A stretch of 64,000 bases of DNA. Origin: Rhizobacter sp. Lineage in GTDB: Bacteria > Pseudomonadota > Gammaproteobacteria > Burkholderiales > Burkholderiaceae_C. Under the pieces are notes generated by a model. The model was not told the DNA's origin and ran no database searches. It worked only from the letters and a program-made list of their open reading frames with translations. Below are positions 10,421-19,679 of the stretch, in pieces; the stretch's first letter is position 1, and the number at the start of each line of letters is the position of its first letter. The position numbers were made by a program, and so were the translations under genes. The stretch is taken from assembly GCA_019635355.1 (NCBI GenBank), contig JAHBZQ010000001.1:1426001-1490000 (forward strand). Direction: 5' to 3'.

Positions 10421-11383
10421 TCAGTACTTGCGCTTCGGGAATTCCTTGGCGGCCACTTCCATCGGGAAGACGCCTTCCTCGGTGACGATGCGCTTGGGGA
10501 TCGGCTTGCCGGCCACCAGGTCCTTCACCGCGGCCATCAGCTGCGGGCCGAGCAGCGGGCTGCACTCGACCGACACGTTCAGCTTGCCGGCGATCATGGC
10601 TTCGAAGGCACCCTTCACCGCGTCGATCGAGATGATGATGATGTCCTTCGCGGGCTTCAGGCCGGCCTCTTCGATGGCCTGGATGGCGCCGATGGCCATG
10701 TCGTCGTTGTGCGCGTAGAGCACGTTGATCTTCTTGCCCTCGGCCTTCAGGAAGGCTTCCATCACTTCCTTGCCCTTGGCACGGGTGAAGTCGCCGGTCT
10801 GCGAGCGGATGATCTTGAACTTCGGGTCGGCCTTGATGATTTCCTCGAAGCCCTTCTTGCGGTCGATCGCGGGCGCCGAGCCCACGGTGCCTTGCAGCTC
10901 GACGATGTTGACGGTGCCGGTCTGGCCCTTCATCTTCTCCACCAGCCAGCGGCCGGCCTTGCGGCCTTCTTCCACGAAGTCGGAGCCCATGAAGCTGACC
11001 CAGAGGCTGTCGTCCTTCTCGTCGACGGCGCGGTCGGAGAGGATCACCGGGATCTTCGCGGCCTTGGCCTCGCGCAGCACCGTGCCCCAGCCCGACTCGA
11101 CCACCGGCGAGAAGGCGATCACGTCGACCTTCTGCGCGATGAAGCTGCGGATGGCCTTGATCTGGTTCTCCTGCTTCTGCTGCGCGTCGGAGAACTTGAG
11201 CTCGATGCCGGCCTCCTTGGCCGACGACTTGATCGACTCGGTGTTGGCGGTGCGCCATTCGCTTTCAGCCCCGATCTGGCTGAAGCCCAGCACGATCTTC
11301 TTCTGGGCGAAAGCGGTGGGCAGCAGGCCGGCCAACGGTGCGGCGGTGGCGGCTGCGATCAGGGTGCGTCGTTGCAGTTTCAT
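10421..11383 (-). CDS. ytfQ: Periplasmic sugar-binding protein, YtfQ-like
   Basis: The 320-residue Peripla_BP_4 protein has a twin-arginine-like leader (MKLQRRTLIAAATAAP, cleavage near AFA|QKK at residue 26). The mature protein has the YtfQ-like sequence IVLGFSQIGAESEWRTANT. In E. coli YtfQ binds galactofuranose and related furanoses. Here the gene lies four genes upstream of its presumed partners ytfR-ytfT-yjfF, separated from them by chvE-gguA-gguB. A GGAG-type Shine-Dalgarno precedes the ATG. The Arg pair could be a genuine Tat signal or a Sec signal with an Arg-rich n-region; the hydrophobic stretch is compatible with either. Confidence 0.88.
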   Translation of the reverse strand: MKLQRRTLIAAATAAPLAGLLPTAFAQKKIVLGFSQIGAESEWRTANTESIKSSAKEAGIELKFSDAQQKQENQIKAIRSFIAQKVDVIAFSPVVESGWGTVLREAKAAKIPVILSDRAVDEKDDSLWVSFMGSDFVEEGRKAGRWLVEKMKGQTGTVNIVELQGTVGSAPAIDRKKGFEEIIKADPKFKIIRSQTGDFTRAKGKEVMEAFLKAEGKKINVLYAHNDDMAIGAIQAIEEAGLKPAKDIIIISIDAVKGAFEAMIAGKLNVSVECSPLLGPQLMAAVKDLVAGKPIPKRIVTEEGVFPMEVAAKEFPKRKY

Positions 11384-11468
11384 GTTGTCTCCTCGTGGGG
11401 ATGTCTTGGTGGAATGTTTGGCGGAACGAAGCGGCGTTTTGCGAAATGAATGTCTTTCGTTGAAGACC

Positions 11469-11492
11469 TTCTGTTGTGTGTTCTGTTGTGTG
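11469..11492. repeat. 12-bp tandem duplication in the ytfQ leader
   Basis: TTCTGTTGTGTG occurs twice in perfect tandem in the 126-nt gap between the aldehyde dehydrogenase stop and ytfQ. It looks like a recent slippage duplication. No regulatory meaning is evident. Confidence 0.7.
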
Positions 11493-11509
11493 AAAGGCTG
11501 GGTGACCTT

Positions 11510-12949
11510 TCAGGCGAACGTGTAGGCCGTCTTCACGGTCGTGTAGAACTCGGCGGCGTATTTGCCCTGCTCGCGCGGGCCGTAGCTCGAACCTTTGCGC
11601 CCGCCGAAGGGCACGTGGTAGTCGACGCCCGCGGTGGGCAGGTTGACCATCACCATGCCGACCTGAGCGTGGCGCTTGAAATGCGTGGCGCGCTTGAGCG
11701 AGGTGGTGCAGATGCCGGCACACAGGCCGAAGGGTGTGTCGTTGGCGAGCGCGAGCGCGTGCTCGTAGTCGTCGGCGCGCAGCACGGCGGCCACCGGGCC
11801 GAAGATCTCTTCGCGGGCGATGCGGTGCTGCGGCTGCGCGAGGAAGAGCGCCGGGCTCATGTAATGGCCGCGAGTGTCGCGCTCGATCACGTCGCCGCCC
11901 CAGATGTGCTCGGCGCCTTCGGTGCGGCCAAGTTCGACGTAGGACAGGTTCTGCGCCAGCTGGTCGCTGCTGACCACGGGGCCGATCTCGGTCTCGCGCT
12001 TCAGGGCATGGCCCACACGCAACGCCTTCACACGATCGCGCAGGCGGCTGACGAAGGCATCGTGCACCCCGGCCTCGACGATGAGTCGGCTCGACGCGGT
12101 GCAGCGCTGGCCGGTGGAGAAGTACGAGCCTTGCACAGCCACTTCGACCGCCTGATCGAGGTCGGCATCGTTGAGCACGACGAGCGGGTTCTTGCCGCCC
12201 ATCTCGAGCTGCACCTTCGCGCGGCGGGCGGTGGTGGCTTTCAGCACCTGCTCGCCGACGCCCACCGAGCCGGTGAAGCTCACCGCGTCGACCAGCGTGC
12301 TGTCGAGCAGCGCCTGGCCGACCTGGCGGCCACTTCCCATCACGAGGTTGAACACCCCCGCCGGCAGATTGGCGCGGCTGATGATCTCGGCCAGCGACCA
12401 GGCGCAGGCCGTCACGATCTCGGCGGGCTTGAAGACGACCGAGTTGCCGTAGGCGAGCGCGGGCGCGATCTTCCACGCGGGAATCGCGAGCGGGAAGTTC
12501 CACGGCGCGATGATGCCGACCACGCCGACCGGCTCGCGGCTCATTTCCACATCGACGCCGGGCCGCACCGAGGCCACTTTCTCGCCGCCGATGCGCAGCG
12601 CTTCGCCGGCGAAGAACTTGAAGATGTTGCCGGCTCGTACCGTCTCGCCGATCGCCTCGGGCAAGGTCTTGCCCTCTTCACGGGCCAGCAGTTCGCCGAG
12701 CTCGTCTTTCCTCGCAATGATTTCGCTGCCGATCTGGTCGAGCGCATCGGCGCGGCGCTGCGGCGTGCTCTGGCCCCACGCACTGCGCGCGTCAGCGGCG
12801 GCGCGGATGGCCGACTGCGTCTGGCTGGCGTCGGCGCGGCTGTATTCGCCCACCACGTCGGACAGGTCCGACGGGTTTTCGCTGATGCCAGTGGTGACGC
12901 CGTTTTCCCAGCGCCCGTTGATGTAGTTCTTGAAGGTGGGCTGAGCCAT
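11510..12949 (-). CDS. Aldehyde dehydrogenase, probable 2,5-dioxopentanoate (2-oxoglutarate semialdehyde) dehydrogenase
   Basis: The 479-residue NAD(P)-dependent aldehyde dehydrogenase has catalytic Cys283 (GQRCTASS), general-base Glu249 (LEMGGKNP) and the IAPWNFPL motif at 147-154. Lying beside an AraD1-type FAH protein and a sugar-acid dehydratase, it most likely oxidises 2-oxoglutarate semialdehyde to 2-oxoglutarate, the last step of the Weimberg-type pentose route. The ATG at 12949 is taken as start (MAQPTFKNYINGRW). An in-frame GTG at 12958 overlaps the previous stop as GTGA, matching the coupling seen elsewhere in this operon, so three extra residues are possible. Substrate is inferred from context; other aldehydes cannot be excluded. 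Confidence 0.87.
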   Translation of the reverse strand: MAQPTFKNYINGRWENGVTTGISENPSDLSDVVGEYSRADASQTQSAIRAAADARSAWGQSTPQRRADALDQIGSEIIARKDELGELLAREEGKTLPEAIGETVRAGNIFKFFAGEALRIGGEKVASVRPGVDVEMSREPVGVVGIIAPWNFPLAIPAWKIAPALAYGNSVVFKPAEIVTACAWSLAEIISRANLPAGVFNLVMGSGRQVGQALLDSTLVDAVSFTGSVGVGEQVLKATTARRAKVQLEMGGKNPLVVLNDADLDQAVEVAVQGSYFSTGQRCTASSRLIVEAGVHDAFVSRLRDRVKALRVGHALKRETEIGPVVSSDQLAQNLSYVELGRTEGAEHIWGGDVIERDTRGHYMSPALFLAQPQHRIAREEIFGPVAAVLRADDYEHALALANDTPFGLCAGICTTSLKRATHFKRHAQVGMVMVNLPTAGVDYHVPFGGRKGSSYGPREQGKYAAEFYTTVKTAYTFA

Positions 12950-12954
12950 GACGT

Positions 12955-13950
12955 TCACAGGTCTTTCACGCCACCGAAGGCGAAGCCACGCTCGGCCAAT
13001 GCGAGCGGGTTGACGAGCGGCGCGCCGAACTCGGGCAGCTCGATCTCGAAACGGTCGCCGGGCTGCACGCGGATGTTGTCGGCGAAGCTCAGCGTGGCGG
13101 TGCCGAAGAAGTGCAGGTGCAGGTCGCCAGGGCGGCGGTGCGCCTCGTACTTGAAGTGGTGGTACTCCAGGTTGGCGATGCTGTGGCTCATGTTGGCCTC
13201 GCCGGTCTGGAAGGGCTTCTCCCACACCACCTCGCCGCCGCGGCGGATGCGGCTGGTGCCCGCCAGGTGCGACGGCAAGGCGCCGGTGCGCAACTCGGGG
13301 CCAATGGCACAGGCGCGCAGCTTAGAGTGGGCGAGGTAGAGGTAGTTCTGGCGCTCGGTCACATGGTCGGAAAACTCGTTGCCGATCGCGAAACCCAGGC
13401 GACGCGGCTGGCCGCTGCTGTCGATCAAATAGAGGCCGACCAGCTCGGGCTCTTCGCCCCCGTCGAGCGCGAAGTCGGGCATGGTGAGCGGCGCACCGGG
13501 CGCGGCGACGATGTGGCCGTTGCCCTTGTAGAACCACTCGGGCTGCACGCCTGCGCCTTCGGCCGGCTTGCCGCCGTCGAGACCCCACTTGAACATGCGC
13601 ATCGAGTCCGACAGCGTCTCTTCGCCACCGGCGAGCTTGTGGTGCATCGCATCACGCGCGGCGGCGCTGCCGAGGTGCGTGAGGCCGGTGCCGCTCACCA
13701 GGCAATGCGCGGGGTCGGGGTGGGTCACGGGCGGCAGCAGCCGGCGCTCTTGTTGCAGCAGCGTGTAGGGCAGTGTGGCGCCCGGGGCATCACGGGTCTC
13801 GGCGAACGCTTCGAGCCCCATGCCACGCGACAGCGCCGCATCGGCCAGCGCATAGGCGCTGCGGAATCCGCCGACGCGGCGCACGCCGTCGGCGGTGACA
13901 CGGCCCACGCTGCAAGCGCCGTCGTCGTCGATGAACTGGATGAGTCTCAT
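12955..13950 (-). CDS. FAH-family AraD1/GguC protein, probable 2-keto-3-deoxy-L-arabonate dehydratase
   Basis: The 331-residue fumarylacetoacetate hydrolase-family protein has a variable N-terminal domain and a C-terminal FAH fold (DFALDGGEEPELVGLYL, then GFAIGNEFSDHVTE, with metal-binding acidic residues). This branch includes GguC, encoded with chvE-gguAB in Agrobacterium, and proteins annotated AraD1 in non-phosphorylative L-arabinose loci. The likely reaction is dehydration of 2-keto-3-deoxy-pentonate to 2-oxoglutarate semialdehyde, the substrate of the next gene. It is first in the operon, 116 nt from the divergent LysR gene. The family is secure; the reaction is inferred, since GguC itself has no settled activity. 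Confidence 0.82.
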   Translation of the reverse strand: MRLIQFIDDDGACSVGRVTADGVRRVGGFRSAYALADAALSRGMGLEAFAETRDAPGATLPYTLLQQERRLLPPVTHPDPAHCLVSGTGLTHLGSAAARDAMHHKLAGGEETLSDSMRMFKWGLDGGKPAEGAGVQPEWFYKGNGHIVAAPGAPLTMPDFALDGGEEPELVGLYLIDSSGQPRRLGFAIGNEFSDHVTERQNYLYLAHSKLRACAIGPELRTGALPSHLAGTSRIRRGGEVVWEKPFQTGEANMSHSIANLEYHHFKYEAHRRPGDLHLHFFGTATLSFADNIRVQPGDRFEIELPEFGAPLVNPLALAERGFAFGGVKDL

Positions 13951-14013
13951 GGGGCTGGGGCTTCGAAAGGTGCCGCATGGTACGTAGCCGACAGATAACT
14001 TCCTAATAGATAT

Positions 14014-14023
14014 TTGCCGGCAA
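14014..14023. promoter_or_regulatory. Palindrome TTGCCGGCAA in the divergent sugar-operon/LysR intergenic region
   Basis: A perfect 10-bp dyad flanked by AT-rich half repeats (GATAT on the left, CGATAT on the right) lies in the 116-nt region between the operon start and the lysR start. That is the usual place for a LysR recognition site controlling both directions. A related palindrome, ATTGCAAT, lies in the SDR leader at 15824-15831. Assigned on position and symmetry only. Confidence 0.45.
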
Positions 14024-14066
14024 CCGATATACGATTTCTTATCAATGAAAACCCGAACCCTGCTTC

Positions 14067-15044
14067 ATGACGACGAACTACACGCACTGGTTCATCCGCG
14101 CCCGGCTCAAGACGCGCCAGCTGCTCCTGCTGGTGGCCCTGGCCGAGGAAGGCAACATCCACCGCGCAGCCCAGGTCCTCAACATGACGCAGCCCGCCGC
14201 GTCGAAGTTGCTGAAGGATCTGGAAGACGTGCTGGAGGTGCCGCTCTTCGAACGCCTGCCCCGGGGCATGCGGCCGACGTGGTACGGGGAAACCATGATT
14301 CGCCATGCGCGCGTGGCGCTGGCCAGCCTGAACCAGGCGCATGACGAGCTGACGGCCCTGAAGGCCGGCCGCTTCGGCCAGGTGAGCGTGGGCGCGATCA
14401 CGTCGCCTGGGCTCGTGCTGCTGCCCCCGGCGGTGGCGCTGGTGAAGCAGGAGCACCCAAGCCTCAACATCACGCTGCAGATCGAGACCAGCGACGTGCT
14501 CATGGAGCGGCTCTCGCACGGCAAGCTCGACATGATCGTGGCCCGGCTCTTCGCCCAGCACGACAAGACCGATCTGCGCTACGAGGTGCTCGCCGAGGAG
14601 CCCGTGTCAGCGATCACACGGCCCGGCCACCCGCTGCTCAACGTGTCGCAGCTCGGGCTGCGCGACGTGGTGAGCGCGGGCTGGATCCTGCCGCCCACCG
14701 GCAGCGTGCTGCGCCACCGCTTCGAGTTGATGTTCCAGGAAGAAAGCCTGGAGCCGCCGGTCAACATGGTCGAGACCAGCGCCCTGCTCTTCATCACCAA
14801 GATGCTGCAGCAGAGCGACATGATCGCGGTGGTGGCGAGCGATGTGGCGCGCTACTACGCCTCGCACGGCATCGTGTCGATCCTGCCGATCGACCTGCCC
14901 TGCCACATGGATTCGTTCGGGCTCATCACCCGCACCGACAAGCTCTTGTCGCCCGCGGCGAAGGTGATGTTGAAGGCGTTGAAGACGACGGCGGTGACCG
15001 TGTACGGCACGCGCTTCGAGCCCTCAGCCGAAGATTTGGATTAG
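14067..15044 (+). CDS. LysR-family transcriptional regulator of the sugar locus
   Basis: The 325-residue protein has an N-terminal winged helix-turn-helix (about residues 14-73; EEGNIHRAAQVLNMTQPAASKLLKDLE) and a LysR substrate domain with sugar-cluster character (GRFGQVSVGAITSP). It is transcribed away from the twelve-gene operon and toward the SDR gene, with which it overlaps at the stop codons: TAG here and TAA on the other strand share bases within TTAG at 15041-15044. It probably controls the import/catabolic operon and perhaps the dehydratase operon. The ligand may be a sugar or a 2-keto-3-deoxy acid, but nothing in the sequence fixes it. Confidence 0.88.
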   Translation: MTTNYTHWFIRARLKTRQLLLLVALAEEGNIHRAAQVLNMTQPAASKLLKDLEDVLEVPLFERLPRGMRPTWYGETMIRHARVALASLNQAHDELTALKAGRFGQVSVGAITSPGLVLLPPAVALVKQEHPSLNITLQIETSDVLMERLSHGKLDMIVARLFAQHDKTDLRYEVLAEEPVSAITRPGHPLLNVSQLGLRDVVSAGWILPPTGSVLRHRFELMFQEESLEPPVNMVETSALLFITKMLQQSDMIAVVASDVARYYASHGIVSILPIDLPCHMDSFGLITRTDKLLSPAAKVMLKALKTTAVTVYGTRFEPSAEDLD

Positions 15045-15808
15045 GTCCATCCCGCGTCGACGGTGAACTCCTGGGCAGTACACATCGCCGCATCGTCCGA
15101 CGCCAGGAACAGCACCATGCTCGCGATGTGCTCCGGCAGCAGCTTGTCGGGGAGGCACTGGTTGCGCGCGATCTCCTGCTCGCCCTCGGCGTCGAGCCAC
15201 ATCGTGACCTGCCGCTCGGTCATCACCCAGCCCGGCGTCACCGTGTTGACGCGGATGCGATCCTTGCCCAGCCCCGACGCGAAGCCGCGCGTGAGCCCGT
15301 CGACCGACGACTTCGACACCGCGTAGCACGGGTAGTCGCTGTTCTTCGTCTGCCAGCCGATGGAGCCGAGGTTGACGATGGAGCCGAAGCCCAGCCGCTT
15401 CATGCCAGGCACCACCGACTGGATGGCAAACATGGCAGGGCGCTGGTTGATGGCGATGCGGTTGTCGTAGTACTCGGGGGTGATCTCCTCCAGCGTGTGG
15501 CGGTCGTCGCTGGCCACGTTGTTCACGAGCACGGCAAAGTCGCCCAGCGCCTTCGCCGCATCGGCGATCGCCGCCTGCAGCGCCGGGATGTCGCGCACGT
15601 CGCAGCGGCGCCACCAGAGCGAATCGGTGCCGAGCTTCTGCGCGAGCGCACGACTCGACGCCTCGTCGATGTCGACGAACGCCACGCGCGCACCCTGCGC
15701 GACGAAGGCCTCGACCATCGCCGCGCCGATCCCGCTGCCGCCGCCGGTGATGAACACGCTGCGGCCCTGCAGGCTGGGGTAGGTGGCGAGTTGAGAGGGG
15801 GAAGGCAT
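15041..15808 (-). CDS. SDR-family sugar 1-dehydrogenase (galactose/arabinose type)
   Basis: The 255-residue classical short-chain dehydrogenase has the cofactor motif TGGGSGIG (residues 21-28), Asp47 (VDID) favouring NAD, catalytic Ser149 and Tyr162-x3-Lys166. By context it oxidises the anomeric carbon of D-galactose and/or L-arabinose to the lactone. The ATG at 15808 is chosen because AGGAG lies 6 nt upstream; an upstream in-frame ATG at 15844 would place that Shine-Dalgarno inside the coding region. It is divergent from the dehydratase operon, across a 140-nt AT-rich region. Substrate is inferred from the neighbouring lactonase, dehydratase and epimerase. Confidence 0.85.
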   Translation of the reverse strand: MPSPSQLATYPSLQGRSVFITGGGSGIGAAMVEAFVAQGARVAFVDIDEASSRALAQKLGTDSLWWRRCDVRDIPALQAAIADAAKALGDFAVLVNNVASDDRHTLEEITPEYYDNRIAINQRPAMFAIQSVVPGMKRLGFGSIVNLGSIGWQTKNSDYPCYAVSKSSVDGLTRGFASGLGKDRIRVNTVTPGWVMTERQVTMWLDAEGEQEIARNQCLPDKLLPEHIASMVLFLASDDAAMCTAQEFTVDAGWT

Positions 15809-15948
15809 GCGATCTCCTGATGTATTGCAATCTATATATGTCATGAGTTCTTTTCTTTATTTTTCTATTATCAATGTGCCTTGTTAGCATCCGCCGCGTC
15901 AAGCGCCATCGCGCCCGAGCCCCATAAAAGCACCGAGGACGACAACGA

Positions 15949-17697
15949 ATGGATTCGAAGAAGAAGCCCGACGACAAGCCGGGAGACACGCCCGTGCGTC
16001 GCAGCCAGGCCTGGTTCGGCAAGCAGGACCGCGATGGCTTCATGCACCGCAGCTGGCTCAAGAACCAGGGCTACCCGCATGACCTGCTCGATGGCCGCCC
16101 CGTCATCGGCATCTGCAACACCTGGAGCGAGCTGACCCCCTGCAACGGCCACTTCCGCGACCTGGCGGAATTCGTGAAGCGTGGCGTGTACGAGGCGGGC
16201 GGCTTCCCGCTGGAATTCCCGGTGATGTCGCTCGGCGAGACGCAGATGCGGCCGACGGCGATGCTCTTCCGCAACCTCGCGAGCATGGACGTCGAAGAGT
16301 CGATCCGCGGCAACCCGATCGACGGCGTGGTGCTGCTGATGGGCTGCGACAAGACCACCCCGTCGTTGATGATGGGCGCGGCCAGCTGCGACCTGCCGAC
16401 CATCGGCCTCTCGGGCGGGCCGATGCTCAACGGCAAGTTCCGCGGGCGCGACGTGGGCTCCGGCACCGGCGTGTGGCAGATGAGCGAGATGGTGCGGGCC
16501 GGCGAGATGACGATGGAGGAGTTCACCGCCGCCGAGTCGTGCATGCACCGCTCCAGCGGCACCTGCATGACGATGGGCACGGCGTCGACGATGGCGAGCA
16601 TGGTGGAAGCGCTCGGCATGTCGCTGCCCGAGAACGCGGCGATTCCCGCCGTCGACACGCGGCGCCACCGCCTCGCGCAGCTCACCGGCCGGCGCATCGT
16701 CGAGATGGTGAAAGAGGACTTGCGCATGTCGAAGATCCTCACGCGCCAGGCCTTCGAGAACGCGATCCGCACCAACGCGGCCATCGGTGGCTCCACCAAC
16801 GCCGTGGTGCACCTGCTGGCCATCGCCGGGCGCATGGGCATCCCGCTCACGCTGGAAGACTTCGACAAGCTCGGTGCCGAGATGCCCTGCATCCTCAACC
16901 TGCAGCCCTCGGGCAAGTACCTGATGGAAGACTTCTTCTATGCAGGCGGCCTGCCGGCAGTACTGCGTGAGATCGCCTCGCGCCTGCACCTCGATGCCCC
17001 CACGGTCAACGGCAAGACGCTCGGCGAGAACATCGCCAACGCCGCCTGCTACGACCGCGAAGTCATCAAGACGCCCGAAGAGCCCTTCATGGCCGACGCC
17101 GGCATCGCGGTGCTGCGCGGCAACCTCGCGCCCAACGGCGCGGTCATCAAGCCTTCCGCGGCCTCGGCCCACCTGCTCAAGCACCGCGGCCGTGCGGTGG
17201 TGTTCGAGAACATCGAAGACTTCCACGCCCGCATCGACGACCCCGAGCTCGACGTCGACGAGCACTGCGTGATGGTGCTCAAGAACTGCGGCCCGCGCGG
17301 CTACCCCGGCATGGCCGAGGTGGGCAACATGCCGTTGCCGCCCAAGGTGCTGCAGAAAGGCATCACCGACATGGTCCGCATCAGCGACGGCCGCATGAGC
17401 GGCACCGCCTACGGCACCGTGGTGCTGCACACCTCGCCCGAAGCGGCTGCCGGCGGCACGCTCGCGCTCGTGAAGAACGGCGACGTGATCGAGCTCGACG
17501 TGGCGAATCGCCGCCTGCACCTGGAGGTGTCGGACGAAGAGCTGGCCAAGCGTCGCGCCGACTGGCAGGCACCCGAGGTGCCGAAACGCGGCTGGTACAA
17601 GCTCTACGTCGAGCATGTGCAGCAGGCACACCTGGGGGCCGACCTCGACTTCCTGGTGGGCAGCAGCGGTGCGGCGGTGCCGCGCGAATCGCACTGA
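15949..17697 (+). CDS. IlvD/Edd-family sugar-acid dehydratase (L-arabinonate/D-galactonate type)
   Basis: The 582-residue iron-sulfur dehydratase has the three conserved cysteines at C65 (ELTPCNGH), C133 (GCDKTTP) and C206 (SSGTCMTMG), and the carbamoylated-lysine/Mg region. GCDKTTP, rather than the GCDKNMPG of true IlvD, marks the aldonate dehydratase branch that includes L-arabinonate dehydratase. It removes water from the aldonate to give the 2-keto-3-deoxy acid. L-arabinonate and D-galactonate share stereochemistry at the reacting carbons, so one enzyme could feed both lower branches encoded at 1236-2779 and 11510-13950. First gene of a plus-strand operon with lactonase and epimerase. Confidence 0.9.
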   Translation: MDSKKKPDDKPGDTPVRRSQAWFGKQDRDGFMHRSWLKNQGYPHDLLDGRPVIGICNTWSELTPCNGHFRDLAEFVKRGVYEAGGFPLEFPVMSLGETQMRPTAMLFRNLASMDVEESIRGNPIDGVVLLMGCDKTTPSLMMGAASCDLPTIGLSGGPMLNGKFRGRDVGSGTGVWQMSEMVRAGEMTMEEFTAAESCMHRSSGTCMTMGTASTMASMVEALGMSLPENAAIPAVDTRRHRLAQLTGRRIVEMVKEDLRMSKILTRQAFENAIRTNAAIGGSTNAVVHLLAIAGRMGIPLTLEDFDKLGAEMPCILNLQPSGKYLMEDFFYAGGLPAVLREIASRLHLDAPTVNGKTLGENIANAACYDREVIKTPEEPFMADAGIAVLRGNLAPNGAVIKPSAASAHLLKHRGRAVVFENIEDFHARIDDPELDVDEHCVMVLKNCGPRGYPGMAEVGNMPLPPKVLQKGITDMVRISDGRMSGTAYGTVVLHTSPEAAAGGTLALVKNGDVIELDVANRRLHLEVSDEELAKRRADWQAPEVPKRGWYKLYVEHVQQAHLGADLDFLVGSSGAAVPRESH

Positions 17698-17775
17698 CGA
17701 CTGCATTCAGGAACAAAGCGGTTACGGCCGAAGCCTCCACAATCCGCGCCGTTTCCACTTGCTGAGCCTGCCGCC

Positions 17776-18675
17776 ATGACCGCCCCGCGCCCCGCCTCTA
17801 ACCTGCGCTGCCTCTGGCCCGCCAACGCCACGCTCGGCGAAGGCACCCTCTGGTCGCCTCGGCGCCAGGCGCTCTATTGGGTCGACATCCTCGGCCGGCG
17901 GCTGCACCGCTATGAGCCGGCGAACGACACGCGCATCAGCTGGCATTTCGATGAAGAGATCTCGGCAGTGGCCGAGCGCGCCCACCACCCGGGCCTGCTC
18001 GTCACGCTGCGCAGCGGCTTCGCCTTCTTCGACCCCGACACCGGCACGCTCGAGCCGCTGCACGACCCCGAGCCGCACATCGAAGGCAACCGCTTCAACG
18101 ACGGCAAGTGCGATGCGCACGGCAACTTCTGGGGCGGCACGATGGACTTCGCCTGCACCGCACCCACCGGCAAGCTCTACCGCTTCGACGCCGAGCGCCG
18201 CTGCACCCTCGCCTTCGACGCGAACTACGCCGTCACCAACGGCCCCACCTGGTCGCTCGACGGCCGCACGCTTTTCTTCAACGAGACGGCGAAGAAGAAG
18301 GTCCATGCCTTCGACCTCGACCCCGCCACCGGCACGCTGTCGAACCAGCGCCTCTTCCTCAAGTTCGCCGACGATGACGGCTACCCCGACGGCATGACCA
18401 CCGATGCCGACGGCCGCCTGTGGATCGCCCACTGGGGCGGCGCCTGCGTCACCTGCCACGACCCGGTGACGGCCAAAGAACTCGCGCGCATCCCGCTGCC
18501 CACCAGCCACGTCAGCAACTGCTGCTTCGGCGGCCCCGAGCTGAAGACGCTCTTCATCACCACCGCCCGCTTCGAGTTGAGCGAGGCGCAACTCGCCGCG
18601 CAGCCGCTGGCCGGCGCGCTCTTCTCCATCAACCTCGACTGCGCGGGCCGCGCCCCGAACCTCTATGCAGGCTGA
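17776..18675 (+). CDS. SMP-30/gluconolactonase-family sugar lactonase
   Basis: The 299-residue six-bladed beta-propeller has the family metal-site signatures LGEGTLWS (residues 20-27), RFNDGKCDAHGNFW, TNGPTWSLDG and YPDGMTTDADGRLW. It hydrolyses the aldonolactone made by the sugar dehydrogenase to the free aldonate. No signal peptide, so it is cytoplasmic. It starts 78 nt after the dehydratase and its last 11 nt overlap the epimerase gene, indicating one transcript. The family covers arabino-, galactono- and gluconolactonases; context favours the arabino/galactono pair. Confidence 0.9.
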   Translation: MTAPRPASNLRCLWPANATLGEGTLWSPRRQALYWVDILGRRLHRYEPANDTRISWHFDEEISAVAERAHHPGLLVTLRSGFAFFDPDTGTLEPLHDPEPHIEGNRFNDGKCDAHGNFWGGTMDFACTAPTGKLYRFDAERRCTLAFDANYAVTNGPTWSLDGRTLFFNETAKKKVHAFDLDPATGTLSNQRLFLKFADDDGYPDGMTTDADGRLWIAHWGGACVTCHDPVTAKELARIPLPTSHVSNCCFGGPELKTLFITTARFELSEAQLAAQPLAGALFSINLDCAGRAPNLYAG

Positions 18676-19573
18676 CATCGTTTGGCTCGAACACGTCGGC
18701 CAGCGCCTCGGCCTGCTGCCCGCCCTGGGCGGCGGCGTCGCGGCCTGGCAGGTCTGGCACGGCGACGCCTGGCACGACCTCTGGCGCCCCTGGAGCGGCG
18801 AGAGCCCCGACCGCTACACCTTCGCCAATTTCGCCATGCTCCCGTGGACCAACCGCATCAGCCGCGGCGGCTTCGAGCAGGCCGGCCACTTTCACCCGGT
18901 GGCGCCCAACCGCGCCGGCGAGCCCTACCCCATCCACGGCGACGGCTGGCTGCAGGCCTGGCAGGCCGACCAACCCGCAGTCAACACGCTGCGCCTGCAA
19001 CTCGAATCGACCCGGCACGACGGCAACCCCTACCACTACCGCGCCACGCAGACCTTCACGCTGGTCGATGGCGGGCTGGACCAGTCCATCCACATCACCC
19101 ACCTCGGCGCCGAGCCGTTGCCCTACGGCCTGGGCCTGCACCCCTACTTCCCGCGCACGCCCGGCACGCGCATCACCACCTCGGTGAAGGGTGTGTGGCT
19201 GTGCGGCAGCGACCCGCTGCCCACCGCGCACACCGCGGAGATCCCGGCCGACTGGGACTTCAACCGCGGCGCCCCGGCGCACGGCAGCTTCGTCGACAAC
19301 TGCTACACCGGCTGGTCGGGCGAGGCCCACATCGACTGGCCCGAGCACGGCCTGCGACTCACGATGCGCGACCCCGCCACGCTTCGGCGGGGTCGCGACG
19401 ACGGTTTCTGCCTGATGTACCGGCCACCGCAAGGCAACGCCTTTTGCTTCGAGCCGGTCACCCACCCGATCGATGCCTTCCACCTGCCGGGACGGCCCGG
19501 GCTGCAGGTGCTGTCGGCCGGTGAAACGTTGAGCCTCGACGTGCAGTGGCGCGTGGAGAAATCGACGCGCTGA
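18665..19573 (+). CDS. Aldose 1-epimerase (mutarotase) family protein
   Basis: The 302-residue galactose-mutarotase-like protein has LGLHPYFPRT (catalytic-type His) and a C-terminal CFEPVTHPIDAFH segment typical of the family. It interconverts anomers, giving the 1-dehydrogenase its preferred anomer, and may help handle furanose forms imported by the YtfQ system. The start overlaps the lactonase gene by 11 nt. A function with D-galactose or L-arabinose follows from context. Confidence 0.87.
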   Translation: MQADIVWLEHVGQRLGLLPALGGGVAAWQVWHGDAWHDLWRPWSGESPDRYTFANFAMLPWTNRISRGGFEQAGHFHPVAPNRAGEPYPIHGDGWLQAWQADQPAVNTLRLQLESTRHDGNPYHYRATQTFTLVDGGLDQSIHITHLGAEPLPYGLGLHPYFPRTPGTRITTSVKGVWLCGSDPLPTAHTAEIPADWDFNRGAPAHGSFVDNCYTGWSGEAHIDWPEHGLRLTMRDPATLRRGRDDGFCLMYRPPQGNAFCFEPVTHPIDAFHLPGRPGLQVLSAGETLSLDVQWRVEKSTR

Positions 19574-19679
19574 GCCTTCGCGTCGGCTGGCGCGAACCGA
19601 TTCTGCGGCCAAGGTCTTGCTCCGCTCGCTACGATGGCGACGAGGGGCGGCACCTCCGCCTCGACCACCCTTCCTGACG

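Noticed and set aside
15949..17697. Second ilvD
   Set aside because: The GCDKTTP motif and the sugar-gene context place it with aldonate dehydratases; the true ilvD is at 30778-32457.
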